Shown here: positions 7,774 to 17,339 of the stretch, piece after piece | Position numbering within the stretch: the first letter of the stretch is position 1 | Layout of the letters: each line of letters begins with the position of its first letter | Assembly (NCBI GenBank): GCA_026985095.1 | Contig: JALSQW010000048.1 | Span: 1-42,254, forward strand | Direction: 5' to 3' | Length of the DNA: 42,254 bases | Source: Acidimicrobiia bacterium | GTDB lineage: Bacteria; Actinomycetota; Acidimicrobiia; Spongiisociales; UBA5794 | The notes under the pieces: generated by a model | The model's input: only the letters and a program-made list of their open reading frames with translations | What the model was told of the DNA's origin: nothing | Databases searched by the model: none | Translations under genes and position numbers: made by a program

Positions 7774-8358
7774 ATGAGGGCGGTGATGGCCGAGCTTCAC
7801 CGGAGGCGCCTGGCACTGGTCGGTGGCCTCGCCTCGGTTCTCCTCGGCGTCGTCTTGTGGGGAGGGGACGTCGTTCCGGCGGTGGCAGACACGTTCCCGG
7901 GCAACTACGACGGCCGAGTCGCGGACAGCTACTTGCACACATACTGCTTCCTCTCGACGTTCTCCGGCTACGAGGCCGTGGGTCACTATGCGATGCGGAA
8001 CGCTCTCGACAACACCACGCAGATGACGGATGTGTTCCAGTCCTGCACGAACAACACCGACGTCTGGTTCCAGCGGGCGAATCTCTCTCCAGGTGTGCGC
8101 GGAAGCCGTGTGTGTTCGGTCCCGACGAGCTCCACGGTGTGCAACCGGAGCACGATCACACTCGACTTCGCCGAGATCGACCGGGGCTCGAACGACTGGC
8201 ACGATCGGCGAAAAACGAGCGTGCATGAGGTGGGCCACAGCGTGGGGCTTGACCATGATACGGTGAGCGCCATGATCTCGGGTGAAGTGCCCAGCACCGC
8301 CCTGGTGTGGCGCCGGTACAGCAACCACGACATCGCCCACATCAACAACCAGTACTGA
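7774..8358 (+). CDS. Small secreted metzincin-like zinc metalloprotease
   Basis: 194 residues. A signal peptide (R/H-rich start, hydrophobic core, cleavage near A-V-A-D, residue 39) precedes a short catalytic domain. The zinc site is H151-E-V-G-H155-S-V-G158-L-D-H161, the extended HExxHxxGxxH of metzincins, followed by a compact S-A-M turn (M167) that would serve as the Met-turn. This resembles matrixin-type (M10) and related bacterial M57 peptidases more than thermolysins. The domain is short and has four Cys before the zinc site. No propeptide or substrate-binding domain is visible. It is followed after 12 bp by an anchored protein of unknown function, probably in the same operon. Confidence 0.75.
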   Translation: MRAVMAELHRRRLALVGGLASVLLGVVLWGGDVVPAVADTFPGNYDGRVADSYLHTYCFLSTFSGYEAVGHYAMRNALDNTTQMTDVFQSCTNNTDVWFQRANLSPGVRGSRVCSVPTSSTVCNRSTITLDFAEIDRGSNDWHDRRKTSVHEVGHSVGLDHDTVSAMISGEVPSTALVWRRYSNHDIAHINNQY

Positions 8359-8370
8359 GGGAGCGCACCT

Positions 8371-9141
8371 ATGCGACGACTCACGACACGGCGGATCCTC
8401 GCCCTCGGGCTCGTCGCGATCGGGGCGGTGGTGGCCGTCGGCTTCGCAGCGATCCGGACCCCCGCCCCCACGGGCCGTTCGGTGACCGATGAGCCGATCG
8501 TCGAGGTCTCGGGCGATCCGCGGACGTTCGTCGCCGTGGCTCGCAGAGACCTGGGGTTGGACTACGAACCCTTGCGGGATGCGGTCGACGCCACGAAGAG
8601 AGCCGACGTCATCGTGCGCGGGACGGTCGTCGATCTCGTCGACGGTCCCGTCTATCGGTTCCCGGAGAAACCGCCGCTCCCCGGCGCCGGGGCATCGCAG
8701 GAGGACCTGCTCGGCAACGACGAGGCCCTCGCCTCCTACGAGACGGCGGACATCTGGTTCACGACGACGGTCCTGTGGGTGGAAGTCGGCGAGGTCCTCC
8801 GAGGCGACGGTATCGAAGCGGGAGACCGGATCCCGGTCCATGTCCTGCGAAGCCCGTCGGTGCCGTTCTCCGAGGTCGCCGACACCCGGTTCCGGGCGGA
8901 CGGGCTGTTCATCATGACCGACAAGACTCGATGGCAGCCCTTCGACGGGGTCGTGATCGAATGGCCCGAGAGCCTGCCCGACCATCCGCTGCTCATGCCG
9001 TTTCCGGACGGCCTCTGGCTCGACGGCGGCGACGAACTCGTCGCGATCCATGCGGAACCCGACGAACTCCGGACGCGTTGGGGTCTGGACACCGTCGGCC
9101 TCGACGCGCTCGTGGCTGCGCTGCGAGAAGCGACCGACTGA
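8371..9141 (+). CDS. Membrane-anchored extracytoplasmic protein of unknown function
   Basis: 256 residues. A single N-terminal hydrophobic segment (about residues 10-27, after R-R-L-T-T-R-R) acts as a signal anchor or uncleaved signal. The remaining 225 residues look like a compact alpha/beta or beta-barrel domain with V-I-V-R-G-T-V-V-D-L, V-W-V-E-V-G-E-V-L-R-G and G-D-R-I-P-V-H-V-L strands, a pattern seen in exported OB-like domains. There are no Cys and no catalytic motif I can name. A GGGAG site precedes the ATG, and the gene sits 12 bp after the metalloprotease, so a linked role is possible but unproven. Confidence 0.65.
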   Translation: MRRLTTRRILALGLVAIGAVVAVGFAAIRTPAPTGRSVTDEPIVEVSGDPRTFVAVARRDLGLDYEPLRDAVDATKRADVIVRGTVVDLVDGPVYRFPEKPPLPGAGASQEDLLGNDEALASYETADIWFTTTVLWVEVGEVLRGDGIEAGDRIPVHVLRSPSVPFSEVADTRFRADGLFIMTDKTRWQPFDGVVIEWPESLPDHPLLMPFPDGLWLDGGDELVAIHAEPDELRTRWGLDTVGLDALVAALREATD

Positions 9142-9201
9142 GATCGCCGTATCACGGATCCGTCTGGCCGTGCCTCCGGCTCGCGGTCCCACCGTCGCGC
9201 C

Positions 9202-9207
9202 TACCCT
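9202..9207 (+). promoter_or_regulatory. Candidate -10 box for the hydratase-metY unit
   Basis: TACCCT lies in the 95-bp gap 9142-9236, about 30 nt before the ATG at 9237. The leader would include the very strong GAGGAGGAGG ribosome site. No convincing -35 box is visible. This is the only candidate promoter before the two coupled genes. Confidence 0.3.
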
Positions 9208-9236
9208 CTGGCAGAGCGACGAGAGGAGGAGGCACG

Positions 9237-9695
9237 ATGAGGACGGTGTCGGTCGACGAGCTCGCGAGCTGGGTGGGGAAGGACCTGGGAACGTCCGACT
9301 GGTTCACGATCGACCAGTCCCGCATCGACGCGTTCGCCGCGGCGACGCTCGACTTCCAGTTCATCCACGTCGACCCCGAAGCCGCGAAGCAGACCCCGTG
9401 GGGCACCACCATCGCCCACGGATTCCTCACCCTGTCGCTGCTCCCGCACCTGATGACCGGGACGATGCTCGCTCCCGAGGGCACCGTGATGGGCATCAAC
9501 TACGGTCTCGACAAGGTGCGATTCATCGAGGCGGTCGAGGTCGACAGCCGCATCCGTGCCCACGTCAGGCTCGTCGACGTCGCCGACAAGGGCGGGGGTC
9601 GCTGGCTGCTCAAGACCGAGGTCACCGTCGAGATCGAGGGCGCGGACAAGCCCGCGCTCGTCGCCGAGCCGTTGACCATGTTCATCGTCCCCTGA
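9237..9695 (+). CDS. MaoC-like hot-dog dehydratase
   Basis: 152 residues, a single hot-dog domain. It carries the (R)-specific hydratase signature D39-x4-H44-V-D-P and the following G-T-T-I-A-H-G-F-L-T-L-S-L-L helix typical of MaoC/NodN-type proteins, which hydrate trans-2-enoyl-CoA to (R)-3-hydroxyacyl-CoA. ATG 9237 is chosen for its GAGGAGGAGG site; the frame is open upstream but there shadows the previous gene. The stop shares a base with the next ATG (TGATG at 9693-9697), coupling it to metY. The metabolic link between an enoyl-CoA hydratase and sulfur assimilation is not obvious. Confidence 0.85.
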   Translation: MRTVSVDELASWVGKDLGTSDWFTIDQSRIDAFAAATLDFQFIHVDPEAAKQTPWGTTIAHGFLTLSLLPHLMTGTMLAPEGTVMGINYGLDKVRFIEAVEVDSRIRAHVRLVDVADKGGGRWLLKTEVTVEIEGADKPALVAEPLTMFIVP

Positions 9696-10993
9696 TGGTC
9701 GACCCCGGCTTCCTCCACTTCGACACCCTGGAACTCCACGCCGGGCAACGACCCGATGTCGAGTTCGGGGCCCGGGCCGTCCCCATCTACCAGACCACCT
9801 CGTACGTCTTCGGTGACGTCGAGCGGGCGGCCGGCCTGTTCAACCTGGAACGCCAGGGCCACATCTACTCACGCATCTCCAACCCCACCGTCGCCGTACT
9901 CGAGGAGCGCATCGCCGCCTTGGAGGGCGGTGTCGGGGCGGTCGCCACCGCCAGCGGACAGGCCTCCCTCGTCCTGGCGATCACCACGCTCATGGGCCAG
10001 GGCGCCCACATCGTGTCGTCGGCGTCGATCTACGGGGGGAGCCGCAACCTCTTCACCCATACCCTGCCCAGGCTGGCGGGGATCACCACCACGTTCGTCG
10101 ATCCTCGCGATCCGGAGGCCTTCGCCGCGGCGATCACCGACGACACTCGCCTCGTCTTCGGCGAGACCCTGGGCAACCCCGGGCTCGAGGTGATGGACGT
10201 TCCGGAGATCGCCACCGTCGCCCACGACCGTGGCATCCCCCTCATGATCGACAACACCTTCGCCACGCCGTACCTCTTCCGGCCGTTCGACCGCGGCGCC
10301 GACCTCGTCATGCACTCGGCCACGAAGTTCCTCGGCGGTCACGGCGTGGCCATCGGTGGCGTCCTCGTCGATGGCGGCACGTTCGACTGGGCCGCATCCG
10401 GTCGCTTCCCGACCATGACCGAACCGTACGAGTCCTACCACGGGCTCCGCTTCGTCGAGGAGTTCGGCACCCAGGCGTTCCTCATGCGAGCCCGGGTCGA
10501 AGGCCTCCGCGACCTGGGGGCGACGATGGCGCCGCAGACCGCCTTCTACCTCCTCCAGGGCGTCGAGACCCTCACCGTGCGCATGCAGCGCCACGTGGAC
10601 AACACCCGCGCCGTCGTCGCCTTCCTCGTCGACGCCCCCGAGGTCGCCTGGGTCTCGTACCCCGAACTGGCCGACCATCCCGACCACGACCTGGCGAAGC
10701 GCCTGCTCCCGAAGGGCGCGGGCGCCATCTTGTCCTTCGGCATCCGGGGCGGACGCGACGCGGGTCGTCGCTTCATCGAACGGCTCCGGATCTTCTCTCA
10801 CCTCGCCAACGTCGGCGACGCCCGTTCGCTCGTCATCCACCCGGCATCGACCACCCACGCCACCATGAGCGCCGCCGAGCTCGAAGCCGTCGGTATCGGC
10901 GAGGACCTCATCCGTCTGTCGATCGGACTGGAGGACCCGCGCGATCTCGTAGCCGACCTCCGTCAGGCCCTCCGCGCTTCGCAGCGAGGATGA
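9695..10993 (+). CDS. metY: O-acetylhomoserine sulfhydrylase (MetY-type)
   Basis: 432 residues, the usual length of O-acetylhomoserine aminocarboxypropyltransferase in the Cys/Met-metabolism PLP family. The PLP lysine is K211 in S-A-T-K-F-L-G-G-H-G. Family features include T-L-x-L-H-A-G near the N-terminus, Y-S-R-I-S-N-P-T, the S-G-Q-A-S block, and the C-terminal H-P-A-S-T-T-H segment. The enzyme forms homocysteine from O-acetylhomoserine and sulfide in the cytoplasm; methanethiol use is also known in the family. No metX lies beside it; the next gene is an alpha/beta hydrolase of different type. Translation is probably coupled to the upstream hydratase. Confidence 0.93.
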   Translation: MVDPGFLHFDTLELHAGQRPDVEFGARAVPIYQTTSYVFGDVERAAGLFNLERQGHIYSRISNPTVAVLEERIAALEGGVGAVATASGQASLVLAITTLMGQGAHIVSSASIYGGSRNLFTHTLPRLAGITTTFVDPRDPEAFAAAITDDTRLVFGETLGNPGLEVMDVPEIATVAHDRGIPLMIDNTFATPYLFRPFDRGADLVMHSATKFLGGHGVAIGGVLVDGGTFDWAASGRFPTMTEPYESYHGLRFVEEFGTQAFLMRARVEGLRDLGATMAPQTAFYLLQGVETLTVRMQRHVDNTRAVVAFLVDAPEVAWVSYPELADHPDHDLAKRLLPKGAGAILSFGIRGGRDAGRRFIERLRIFSHLANVGDARSLVIHPASTTHATMSAAELEAVGIGEDLIRLSIGLEDPRDLVADLRQALRASQRG

Positions 10994-10997
10994 CGTC

Positions 10998-11813
10998 GTG
11001 GACCTGACCGTGGCAGACAAGGCCGTCAACGTCGGCACCGGCGGCCGGGACCACACCGGCGGCGTGCCGGTCGTACTCCTCCACGGCGCCGGGATGGACC
11101 GCACCGTCTGGCAGTTCCAGGCCCGCGCCCTCGCCTCTCACGGCTACGACGTGTACGCCGTCGACCTCCCCGGCCACGGCGCCTCCGCGGGGCCGCCACC
11201 GGCCGACATCGAGGGATACGCCGACTGGCTCGTCGGGTTCATCGACGCCGCCGGTATCGACCGAGCCGTGCTCGTGGGCCACTCGATGGGCTCGCTCATC
11301 GCCCTCGACGTCGCCGCCCGCCATCCCGACCGGGTCCTCGCCCTCGTCCTCCTCGGCGTCGCCGCCGAGATGCCCGTCCATCCAGACCTGCTGGCGGCCG
11401 CCTCCGCCGACGACCACCGAGCCTTCGAGCTGGTGGCATCGTGGAGCCATGCCAAAGCCGCCCACGCCGGACACCATCCCACCCCTGGGCTGTGGATGAT
11501 GGGGTCGTCGCTCCGGCTCCTGGAACGCTCCGCACCCGGTGTGCTCCACAACGACCTCGCCGCTTGCGACCGCTTCGGTGATGCCGCCGAGCGAGCCGCA
11601 GCCATCACCGTCCCGACCCTGCTCCTCCTCGGCGAACACGACCTCATGACCCGCCCAGCGGCGGCTCGTCCGCTCGCCGAGGCCATCGCCCGATCACGGG
11701 TGCAGGTCGTCCCAGGCACCGGCCACATGCTCATGGTCGAAGCACCCGATGCGGTCATCGACGCCATCGTCGCTTTCGTCGATCCCGTCACCGGCGGATC
11801 GGGCGCTGCGTAG
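10998..11813 (+). CDS. Alpha/beta hydrolase
   Basis: 271 residues from GTG 10998, 4 bp after the metY stop, with an AGGA site before it. The fold is clear: oxyanion H-G-A-G motif (near residue 30), nucleophile elbow G-H-S-M-G-S, the acid in L-L-G-E-H-D and His in G-T-G-H-M. This is a canonical Ser-Asp-His triad with a cap domain that includes S-W-S-H-A-K. It is close in length and style to non-haem peroxidase, lactonase and meta-cleavage hydrolase members, but the substrate cannot be read. It lacks features expected of MetX, so homoserine acetylation is unlikely. Confidence 0.85.
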   Translation: MDLTVADKAVNVGTGGRDHTGGVPVVLLHGAGMDRTVWQFQARALASHGYDVYAVDLPGHGASAGPPPADIEGYADWLVGFIDAAGIDRAVLVGHSMGSLIALDVAARHPDRVLALVLLGVAAEMPVHPDLLAAASADDHRAFELVASWSHAKAAHAGHHPTPGLWMMGSSLRLLERSAPGVLHNDLAACDRFGDAAERAAAITVPTLLLLGEHDLMTRPAAARPLAEAIARSRVQVVPGTGHMLMVEAPDAVIDAIVAFVDPVTGGSGAA

Positions 11814-11816
11814 AAT
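11811..11816 (+). promoter_or_regulatory. -10 box, leaderless start of the cfa-like gene
   Basis: TAGAAT sits 6 nt upstream of ATG 11823 with no ribosome site. Its first three bases are the stop codon of the upstream hydrolase. The spacing fits transcription starting at or near the A of ATG. Confidence 0.5.
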
Positions 11817-11822
11817 CGGCCC

Positions 11823-13076
11823 ATGGACGCGCTGGAGGTGTCGCGGAGGGTCTACCACCGGCTCGCCGAGATGGGGGACCGCCCGCCGCGGATGCGGGCG
11901 TGGAACGGCGAGGAATGGGGGCCGGACGACGCCGACGTCACCGTCGTCCTCGAGCACCCCGGTGCGCTCCGGGCGCTGCTGGTTCCCCCGTCCGATCTCA
12001 CCGCCGGCGAGGCCTACATCTACGGCGACATCGACATCGAAGGCGACATCTTCTCGCTGCTCGAGTTCGCCGCGAGCCTACGAGCCGGGACCCGAACGAC
12101 GGCGGCGGCCGTGTCACTGATGCGTCTGTTGCGGCGACTCCCCGCCGATTCTCGACGACGGGACGCCACCCGCCCCAAGATCCGGGGCATCCCCCACTCG
12201 CTGCGTCGCGACCGGCAGGCGGTCACGTACCACTACGACACGGGCAACAACTTCTTCTCGACCTTCCTGGGCCCGTCGATGGTGTACTCGTGTGCCTACT
12301 TCCTCGACCCGTTCGAGCAGCTCGAGGTCGCCCAGCGTCGCAAACTGGATGTCATCTGCCGCAAGCTCCAGCTCGGACCGGGCGACCGGTTCCTCGACGT
12401 CGGCTGCGGGTGGGGGTCGCTCGTCGTGCATGCGGCCGCCGAGTACGGGGTCACCGCCACTGGGGTCACCTTGAGCGGCGAGCAAGCCGAGTACGCCCGC
12501 ATCCGCGCCAAGGAGGCCGGCGTCGACGACCGGGTCACCATCCTCCAGCGGGACTACCGCGAGATCGACGGCACGTTCAACGCCATCGCCTCGGTCGGCA
12601 TGTTCGAACACGTCGGGGCGAAGGAACTGGGAACGTACTTCGGTCGCCTCCAGTCGATGCTCGCGCCCTACGGGCGGATCCTCAACCACGGGATCGTCAC
12701 CCGTGACCGACGCAGGCACGTGCGCCGCAAGCCGACGTTCGTGTCCACCTACGTGTTCCCCGACGGTGAGCTCGAACCGGTCGAGGACGTCATCGGCGCC
12801 GCCGGACGGATCGGCCTCGAGCTGCGCGACGTCGAATCGCTCCGCATGTCGTACGCCCTGACGCTGCGACACTGGGTCGGGAACCTCGAGGCCAACCACG
12901 ACGAGGCCGTCGCCGCCACCGACGAGACCGTCTACCGCATCTGGCGCATGTACATGGCCGGATCGGCCATCGGGTTCGAACAGGGAGGCATCTCGGTCGT
13001 GCAGCTCCTCGTCACCGACCCGAAGAGACCGTGGACCTTCGGGCGGCGGTGGATGGCCGCCAAAGACGACACGTAG
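11823..13076 (+). CDS. cfa: Cyclopropane-fatty-acyl-phospholipid synthase family methyltransferase
   Basis: 417 residues, typical for the CFA synthase family. The N-terminal part (1-110) carries the small lipid-binding domain with the G-E-A-Y-I-Y-G-D-I-D-I-E-G-D-I motif. It is followed by Y-H-Y-D-T-G-N-N-F-F, the SAM-binding loop D-V-G-C-G-W-G-S, Y-S-C-A-Y-F active-site residues and an M-F-E-H-V-G segment. The enzyme would use SAM to methylenate or methylate double bonds of membrane phospholipid acyl chains; in actinobacteria relatives also make 10-methyl fatty acids or mycolate cyclopropanes, and these cannot be separated here. It appears to be leaderless and is followed by a possible hairpin terminator. 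Confidence 0.88.
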   Translation: MDALEVSRRVYHRLAEMGDRPPRMRAWNGEEWGPDDADVTVVLEHPGALRALLVPPSDLTAGEAYIYGDIDIEGDIFSLLEFAASLRAGTRTTAAAVSLMRLLRRLPADSRRRDATRPKIRGIPHSLRRDRQAVTYHYDTGNNFFSTFLGPSMVYSCAYFLDPFEQLEVAQRRKLDVICRKLQLGPGDRFLDVGCGWGSLVVHAAAEYGVTATGVTLSGEQAEYARIRAKEAGVDDRVTILQRDYREIDGTFNAIASVGMFEHVGAKELGTYFGRLQSMLAPYGRILNHGIVTRDRRRHVRRKPTFVSTYVFPDGELEPVEDVIGAAGRIGLELRDVESLRMSYALTLRHWVGNLEANHDEAVAATDETVYRIWRMYMAGSAIGFEQGGISVVQLLVTDPKRPWTFGRRWMAAKDDT

Positions 13077-13160
13077 GTTCCTCGGCTTCTCTCGGCCCCG
13101 TCGACGGCATCGGCCAGGACCCGGCGAGGGCGTCGATCCGCCCACCGACCCCACCCACCC

Positions 13161-13179
13161 GGGGTCAGGGGCCGACCCC
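13161..13179 (+). terminator. Possible terminator after the cfa-like gene
   Basis: GGGGTC (13161-13166) and GACCCC (13174-13179) form a GC-rich stem with a 7-nt loop in the 185-bp gap 13077-13261. There is no T-tract, and other GC pairings are possible nearby. The same gap holds the oxidase promoter further downstream. Confidence 0.35.
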
Positions 13180-13195
13180 ACCCCGGGGGGACTCC

Positions 13196-13225
13196 TTGAC
13201 ATCGCTCGGCGCGGTCGTCTACGTT
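13196..13225 (+). promoter_or_regulatory. Sigma-A-type promoter of the cytochrome oxidase operon
   Basis: A consensus TTGACA (13196-13201) is followed after 18 bp by TACGTT (13220-13225). This is the best sigma-70-like promoter in the window. Transcription would start near 13232, giving a leader of about 30 nt that contains GGGAGG before ATG 13262. It fits strong constitutive expression of the terminal oxidase. Confidence 0.65.
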
Positions 13226-13261
13226 CAGCGACCAGGCGACGAAGAGGGAGGCTTCGGGTCC

Positions 13262-14068
13262 ATGGATGGCCGTCGGCGGGATCTGGTCATGGCGGGTGCG
13301 CTGTGGATCGTGTTCGTGATCCTCGGTGTCCTGCTGGTGCGGAACTTCGATCTCCTCCCGGCGCTTCGCAGCGAAGAAGGCGCCGAGGTGGATCTGGCGT
13401 TCAACACGCTGCTTTTGTACACCGTGCCCGTCTTCGCGTTCGTGCTCACCGTGCTGGTCTACGCGATCTTCCGCTGGCGGGTCGCCGACCCCGAAGCCGG
13501 CGACCAGACCCGCGACGTCCGAGCGTTCTCCTGGGGCTGGTTCCTCGTCTCTGCGGCCCTGGCCACCCTCATCTTCTTCACTCCCGGCCTGTCGGGGTTC
13601 CTCGCCCTCCAGTCGGCCTCGGCCCAGGAACCGGACCTCACCATCAAGCTGACCGGTGTGCAGTGGCACTGGGACGTCGAGTACCCCGACGCGGACATGG
13701 CGCTCGAAGCGCCCAGGGAGATCCTCCTCCCGGTCGATCGCCGGATCCGGTTCGAGCTGACATCTCGCGACGTGATCCACGCCTTCTGGGTTCCCGCCTT
13801 CCGTCTGAAACAGGATGCGATCCCCGGCGAGACCACCGAGCTGGTCGTCACCCCGACCGAGGTCTCGAGCTTCGAAGACGACTTCAACGTGCGGCTCCAG
13901 TGCGCCGAGCTGTGCGGCACGGGACATGCGCGGATGTTCCTGCGGATCCGGGTCGTCGAGCCCGACGAGTTCGATGCATGGTTGGCCGGCGGCCCGATGG
14001 ACGGGATGGACATGGGCGGCGACGGCGGTATGGACATGGGCGGCGACGGCGCCCACGACGAGGGCTGA
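13262..14068 (+). CDS. ctaC: Cytochrome c oxidase subunit II with Met-rich tail
   Basis: 268 residues from ATG 13262. Hydrophobic segments lie at about 10-27, 50-70 and 92-115, one more than the usual two; the first may be a signal sequence. The extracytoplasmic cupredoxin domain has the complete CuA site: H173, C214, E216, C218, H222 and M225 (C-A-E-L-C-x3-H-x2-M), and the aromatic Q-W-H-W-D-V-E-Y electron-entry motif. There is no fused cytochrome c domain. The last 24 residues are a Gly/Asp/Met tail with G-M-D-M-G-G repeated twice; the same motif occurs in the cupredoxin at the end of this operon. The protein accepts electrons from cytochrome c and passes them to subunit I. Confidence 0.93.
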   Translation: MDGRRRDLVMAGALWIVFVILGVLLVRNFDLLPALRSEEGAEVDLAFNTLLLYTVPVFAFVLTVLVYAIFRWRVADPEAGDQTRDVRAFSWGWFLVSAALATLIFFTPGLSGFLALQSASAQEPDLTIKLTGVQWHWDVEYPDADMALEAPREILLPVDRRIRFELTSRDVIHAFWVPAFRLKQDAIPGETTELVVTPTEVSSFEDDFNVRLQCAELCGTGHARMFLRIRVVEPDEFDAWLAGGPMDGMDMGGDGGMDMGGDGAHDEG

Positions 14069-14078
14069 GGAGGGATCG

Positions 14079-15937
<1,859 letters not shown>

Positions 15938-15941
<4 letters not shown>

Positions 15942-16495
15942 CCACCCACGCCGCCGCCCATCACCCGCCGTACGAGGATCTTCAGCGGTTCGGACTGCGC
16001 CTGTTCATCGCCTCAGAGGCGTTCCTGTTCGGGGTGATGTTCGCCGCCCGGTTCTATCTGCTCGGGTTCGACAAAGCCGAGGCCGTCAACGTGGTCCTCG
16101 GATTGGTACTGACCGGATTGTTGTTGGCGGCGACATGGTCGTCGCACCGCGCGGTGGCGGCTGCCGAAGCCGGGGACCGGGGAGCGATGCAAGGCCAACT
16201 GCTGTTGACGATGGCGCTCGGTGTCGGGTTCCTCGCGCTCGTCGTCGTCGAGTGGGGCGCCGGGTTCACCGAGTTCCCGATCTCCACGCCCTACGGGTCC
16301 ATGTTCTACCTCATCACCGGAACCCACTCGCTCCACCTGCTCATCGGTCTGTTCGTGCTCGCCTCGTTGTTCCTCCAGGACCGGCGCGGGGCGTTGAGCG
16401 ACGACAAGTTGTGGAAGCTCCGTGGCGGCGTGACCTACTGGCAGTTCGTCGATGTCGTCTGGCTGTTCGTGTTCGTGATCCTGTACGTCCTGTGA
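15938..16495 (+). CDS. ctaE: Cytochrome c oxidase subunit III
   Basis: 185 residues with about five membrane helices, the short form of subunit III. ATG 15938 overlaps the subunit I stop (ATGA) and has GGGAGGGG upstream. Family features include the F-I-A-S-E-A-F-L-F-G helix, the conserved Glu in E-W-G-A-G-F, the G-T-H-S-L-H-L-L-I-G helix and the terminal Y-W-Q-F-V-D-V-V-W-L-F-V-F helix. Subunit III stabilises the oxidase and supports proton uptake in the membrane. The N-terminus has a short His/Ala-rich stretch (T-H-A-A-A-H-H). Confidence 0.92.
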
Positions 16496-16505
16496 GGAGA
16501 CCCCG

Positions 16506-17264
16506 ATGAGCGCATCGTCCTATCGCAGCAAGCTCGGCATCGTCGGCATCGTCGTCGGCCTCGTGGCCGCCGCCTGTACGTCGGTCGGTGCGGCCGAACC
16601 GAACGACGCGGGCGAGGTGGTGGTCAGGATCGTCGACAACCGGTTCGAACCGTCGACGATCCGGGTCAAGGTCGGTCAGCGAGTTCGGTTCGTCATCGAG
16701 AACCAGGGGCGCCACACCCACGAGTTCATGGTGGGCCGCGAGCCGGTACCCGGCAGCGACTATCTGGAAGATGACGTGTGGACACCCTTCGAACAGGACT
16801 TCTGGGAGGGTATCGAGGTCGACATCTCCGGCACCGGGATGCCCATGGGGTTCCCCGGCGTCGAGATGGAGATGGACATGGGCGACGGCCAGATGCAGGA
16901 CGGCCAGATGCAGGACGGTCAGATGCAGGACGGTCAGATGCAGGACGGTCAGATGCAGGACGGTCAGATGCAGGACGGTCAGATGCAGGACGGTCAGATG
17001 CAGGACGGCCAGATGGCCGGGGAAGGAGACCACGCCGAGGGTGACGGCGGGATGGACATGGGCGGCGGCGAAGAGGGCCACCACGGTGGCATGGTCATGC
17101 TCCAACCGGGCGACCCCAGCGGCGCCGAGCCCGGCCAGGTGTCCATCATCGAGTTCACCGTCCCCGCCGACAAGGTGGGCGTGTGGGGCATCGGATGCTT
17201 CCAAGAGGCCGGCCAGCATTACGAGGACGGGATGCGAGGCACCTTGATCGTCGAGGAAGCCTGA
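16506..17264 (+). CDS. Lipoprotein cupredoxin with Met-rich pentapeptide repeats
   Basis: 252 residues. The lipobox (V-A-A-A-C, C24) anchors it outside the membrane. A cupredoxin-like fold starts at about residue 37 (V-V-V-R-I-V-D-N-R-F-E-P) and supplies H72 (T-H-E-F). The fold is then interrupted by a Met/Asp/Gln/Gly insert of roughly 80 residues (about 112-192): a P-M-G-F-P and M-E-M-D-M-G stretch, eight exact Q-M-Q-D-G units (129-168), a G-M-D-M-G-G motif and a G-H-H-G-G-M segment. The domain closes with C231-x6-H238-x4-M243, completing a type-1-like copper site. It is the last gene of the oxidase operon, 10 bp after subunit III, suggesting a copper carrier or electron donor for the oxidase. 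That role is inference. Confidence 0.82.
   Translation: MSASSYRSKLGIVGIVVGLVAAACTSVGAAEPNDAGEVVVRIVDNRFEPSTIRVKVGQRVRFVIENQGRHTHEFMVGREPVPGSDYLEDDVWTPFEQDFWEGIEVDISGTGMPMGFPGVEMEMDMGDGQMQDGQMQDGQMQDGQMQDGQMQDGQMQDGQMQDGQMQDGQMAGEGDHAEGDGGMDMGGGEEGHHGGMVMLQPGDPSGAEPGQVSIIEFTVPADKVGVWGIGCFQEAGQHYEDGMRGTLIVEEA
16890..17009 (+). repeat. Eight 15-bp in-frame tandem repeats
   Basis: Eight perfect-length copies of CAGATGCAGGACGG[C/T] start at 16890 and recur every 15 bp, encoding Q-M-Q-D-G x 8, followed by a degenerate ninth start (CAGATG). Copies 2-7 are identical (ending GGT), while copies 1 and 8 end GGC. This is the pattern expected of recent slippage-driven expansion between two older border units. 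Confidence 0.97.
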
Positions 17265-17290
17265 ACCGCCTCGGCTCGACACCGACACAC

Positions 17291-17320
17291 GAAGGGACGG
17301 TCCGCTCGGACCGTCCCTTC
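17291..17320. terminator. Bidirectional hairpin terminator
   Basis: A perfect 13-bp inverted repeat, GAAGGGACGGTCC (17291-17303) and GGACCGTCCCTTC (17308-17320), with a 4-nt loop. It lies midway in the 75-bp gap between the convergent cupredoxin gene and aceA, so it can end transcription from both sides. It is the clearest terminator in the window. Confidence 0.9.
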
Positions 17321-17339
17321 ATGCTCCCTCGGAGGATCG

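Noticed and set aside
10998-11813. Homoserine O-acetyltransferase (MetX) as partner of metY
   Set aside because: The protein is only 271 residues, with a generic G-H-S-M-G elbow and a small cap, and lacks MetX-specific segments; MetX is usually about 370 residues.
16890-17009. Non-coding satellite or CRISPR
   Set aside because: The 15-bp period is in frame within a clear cupredoxin gene and codes a coherent pentapeptide repeat.
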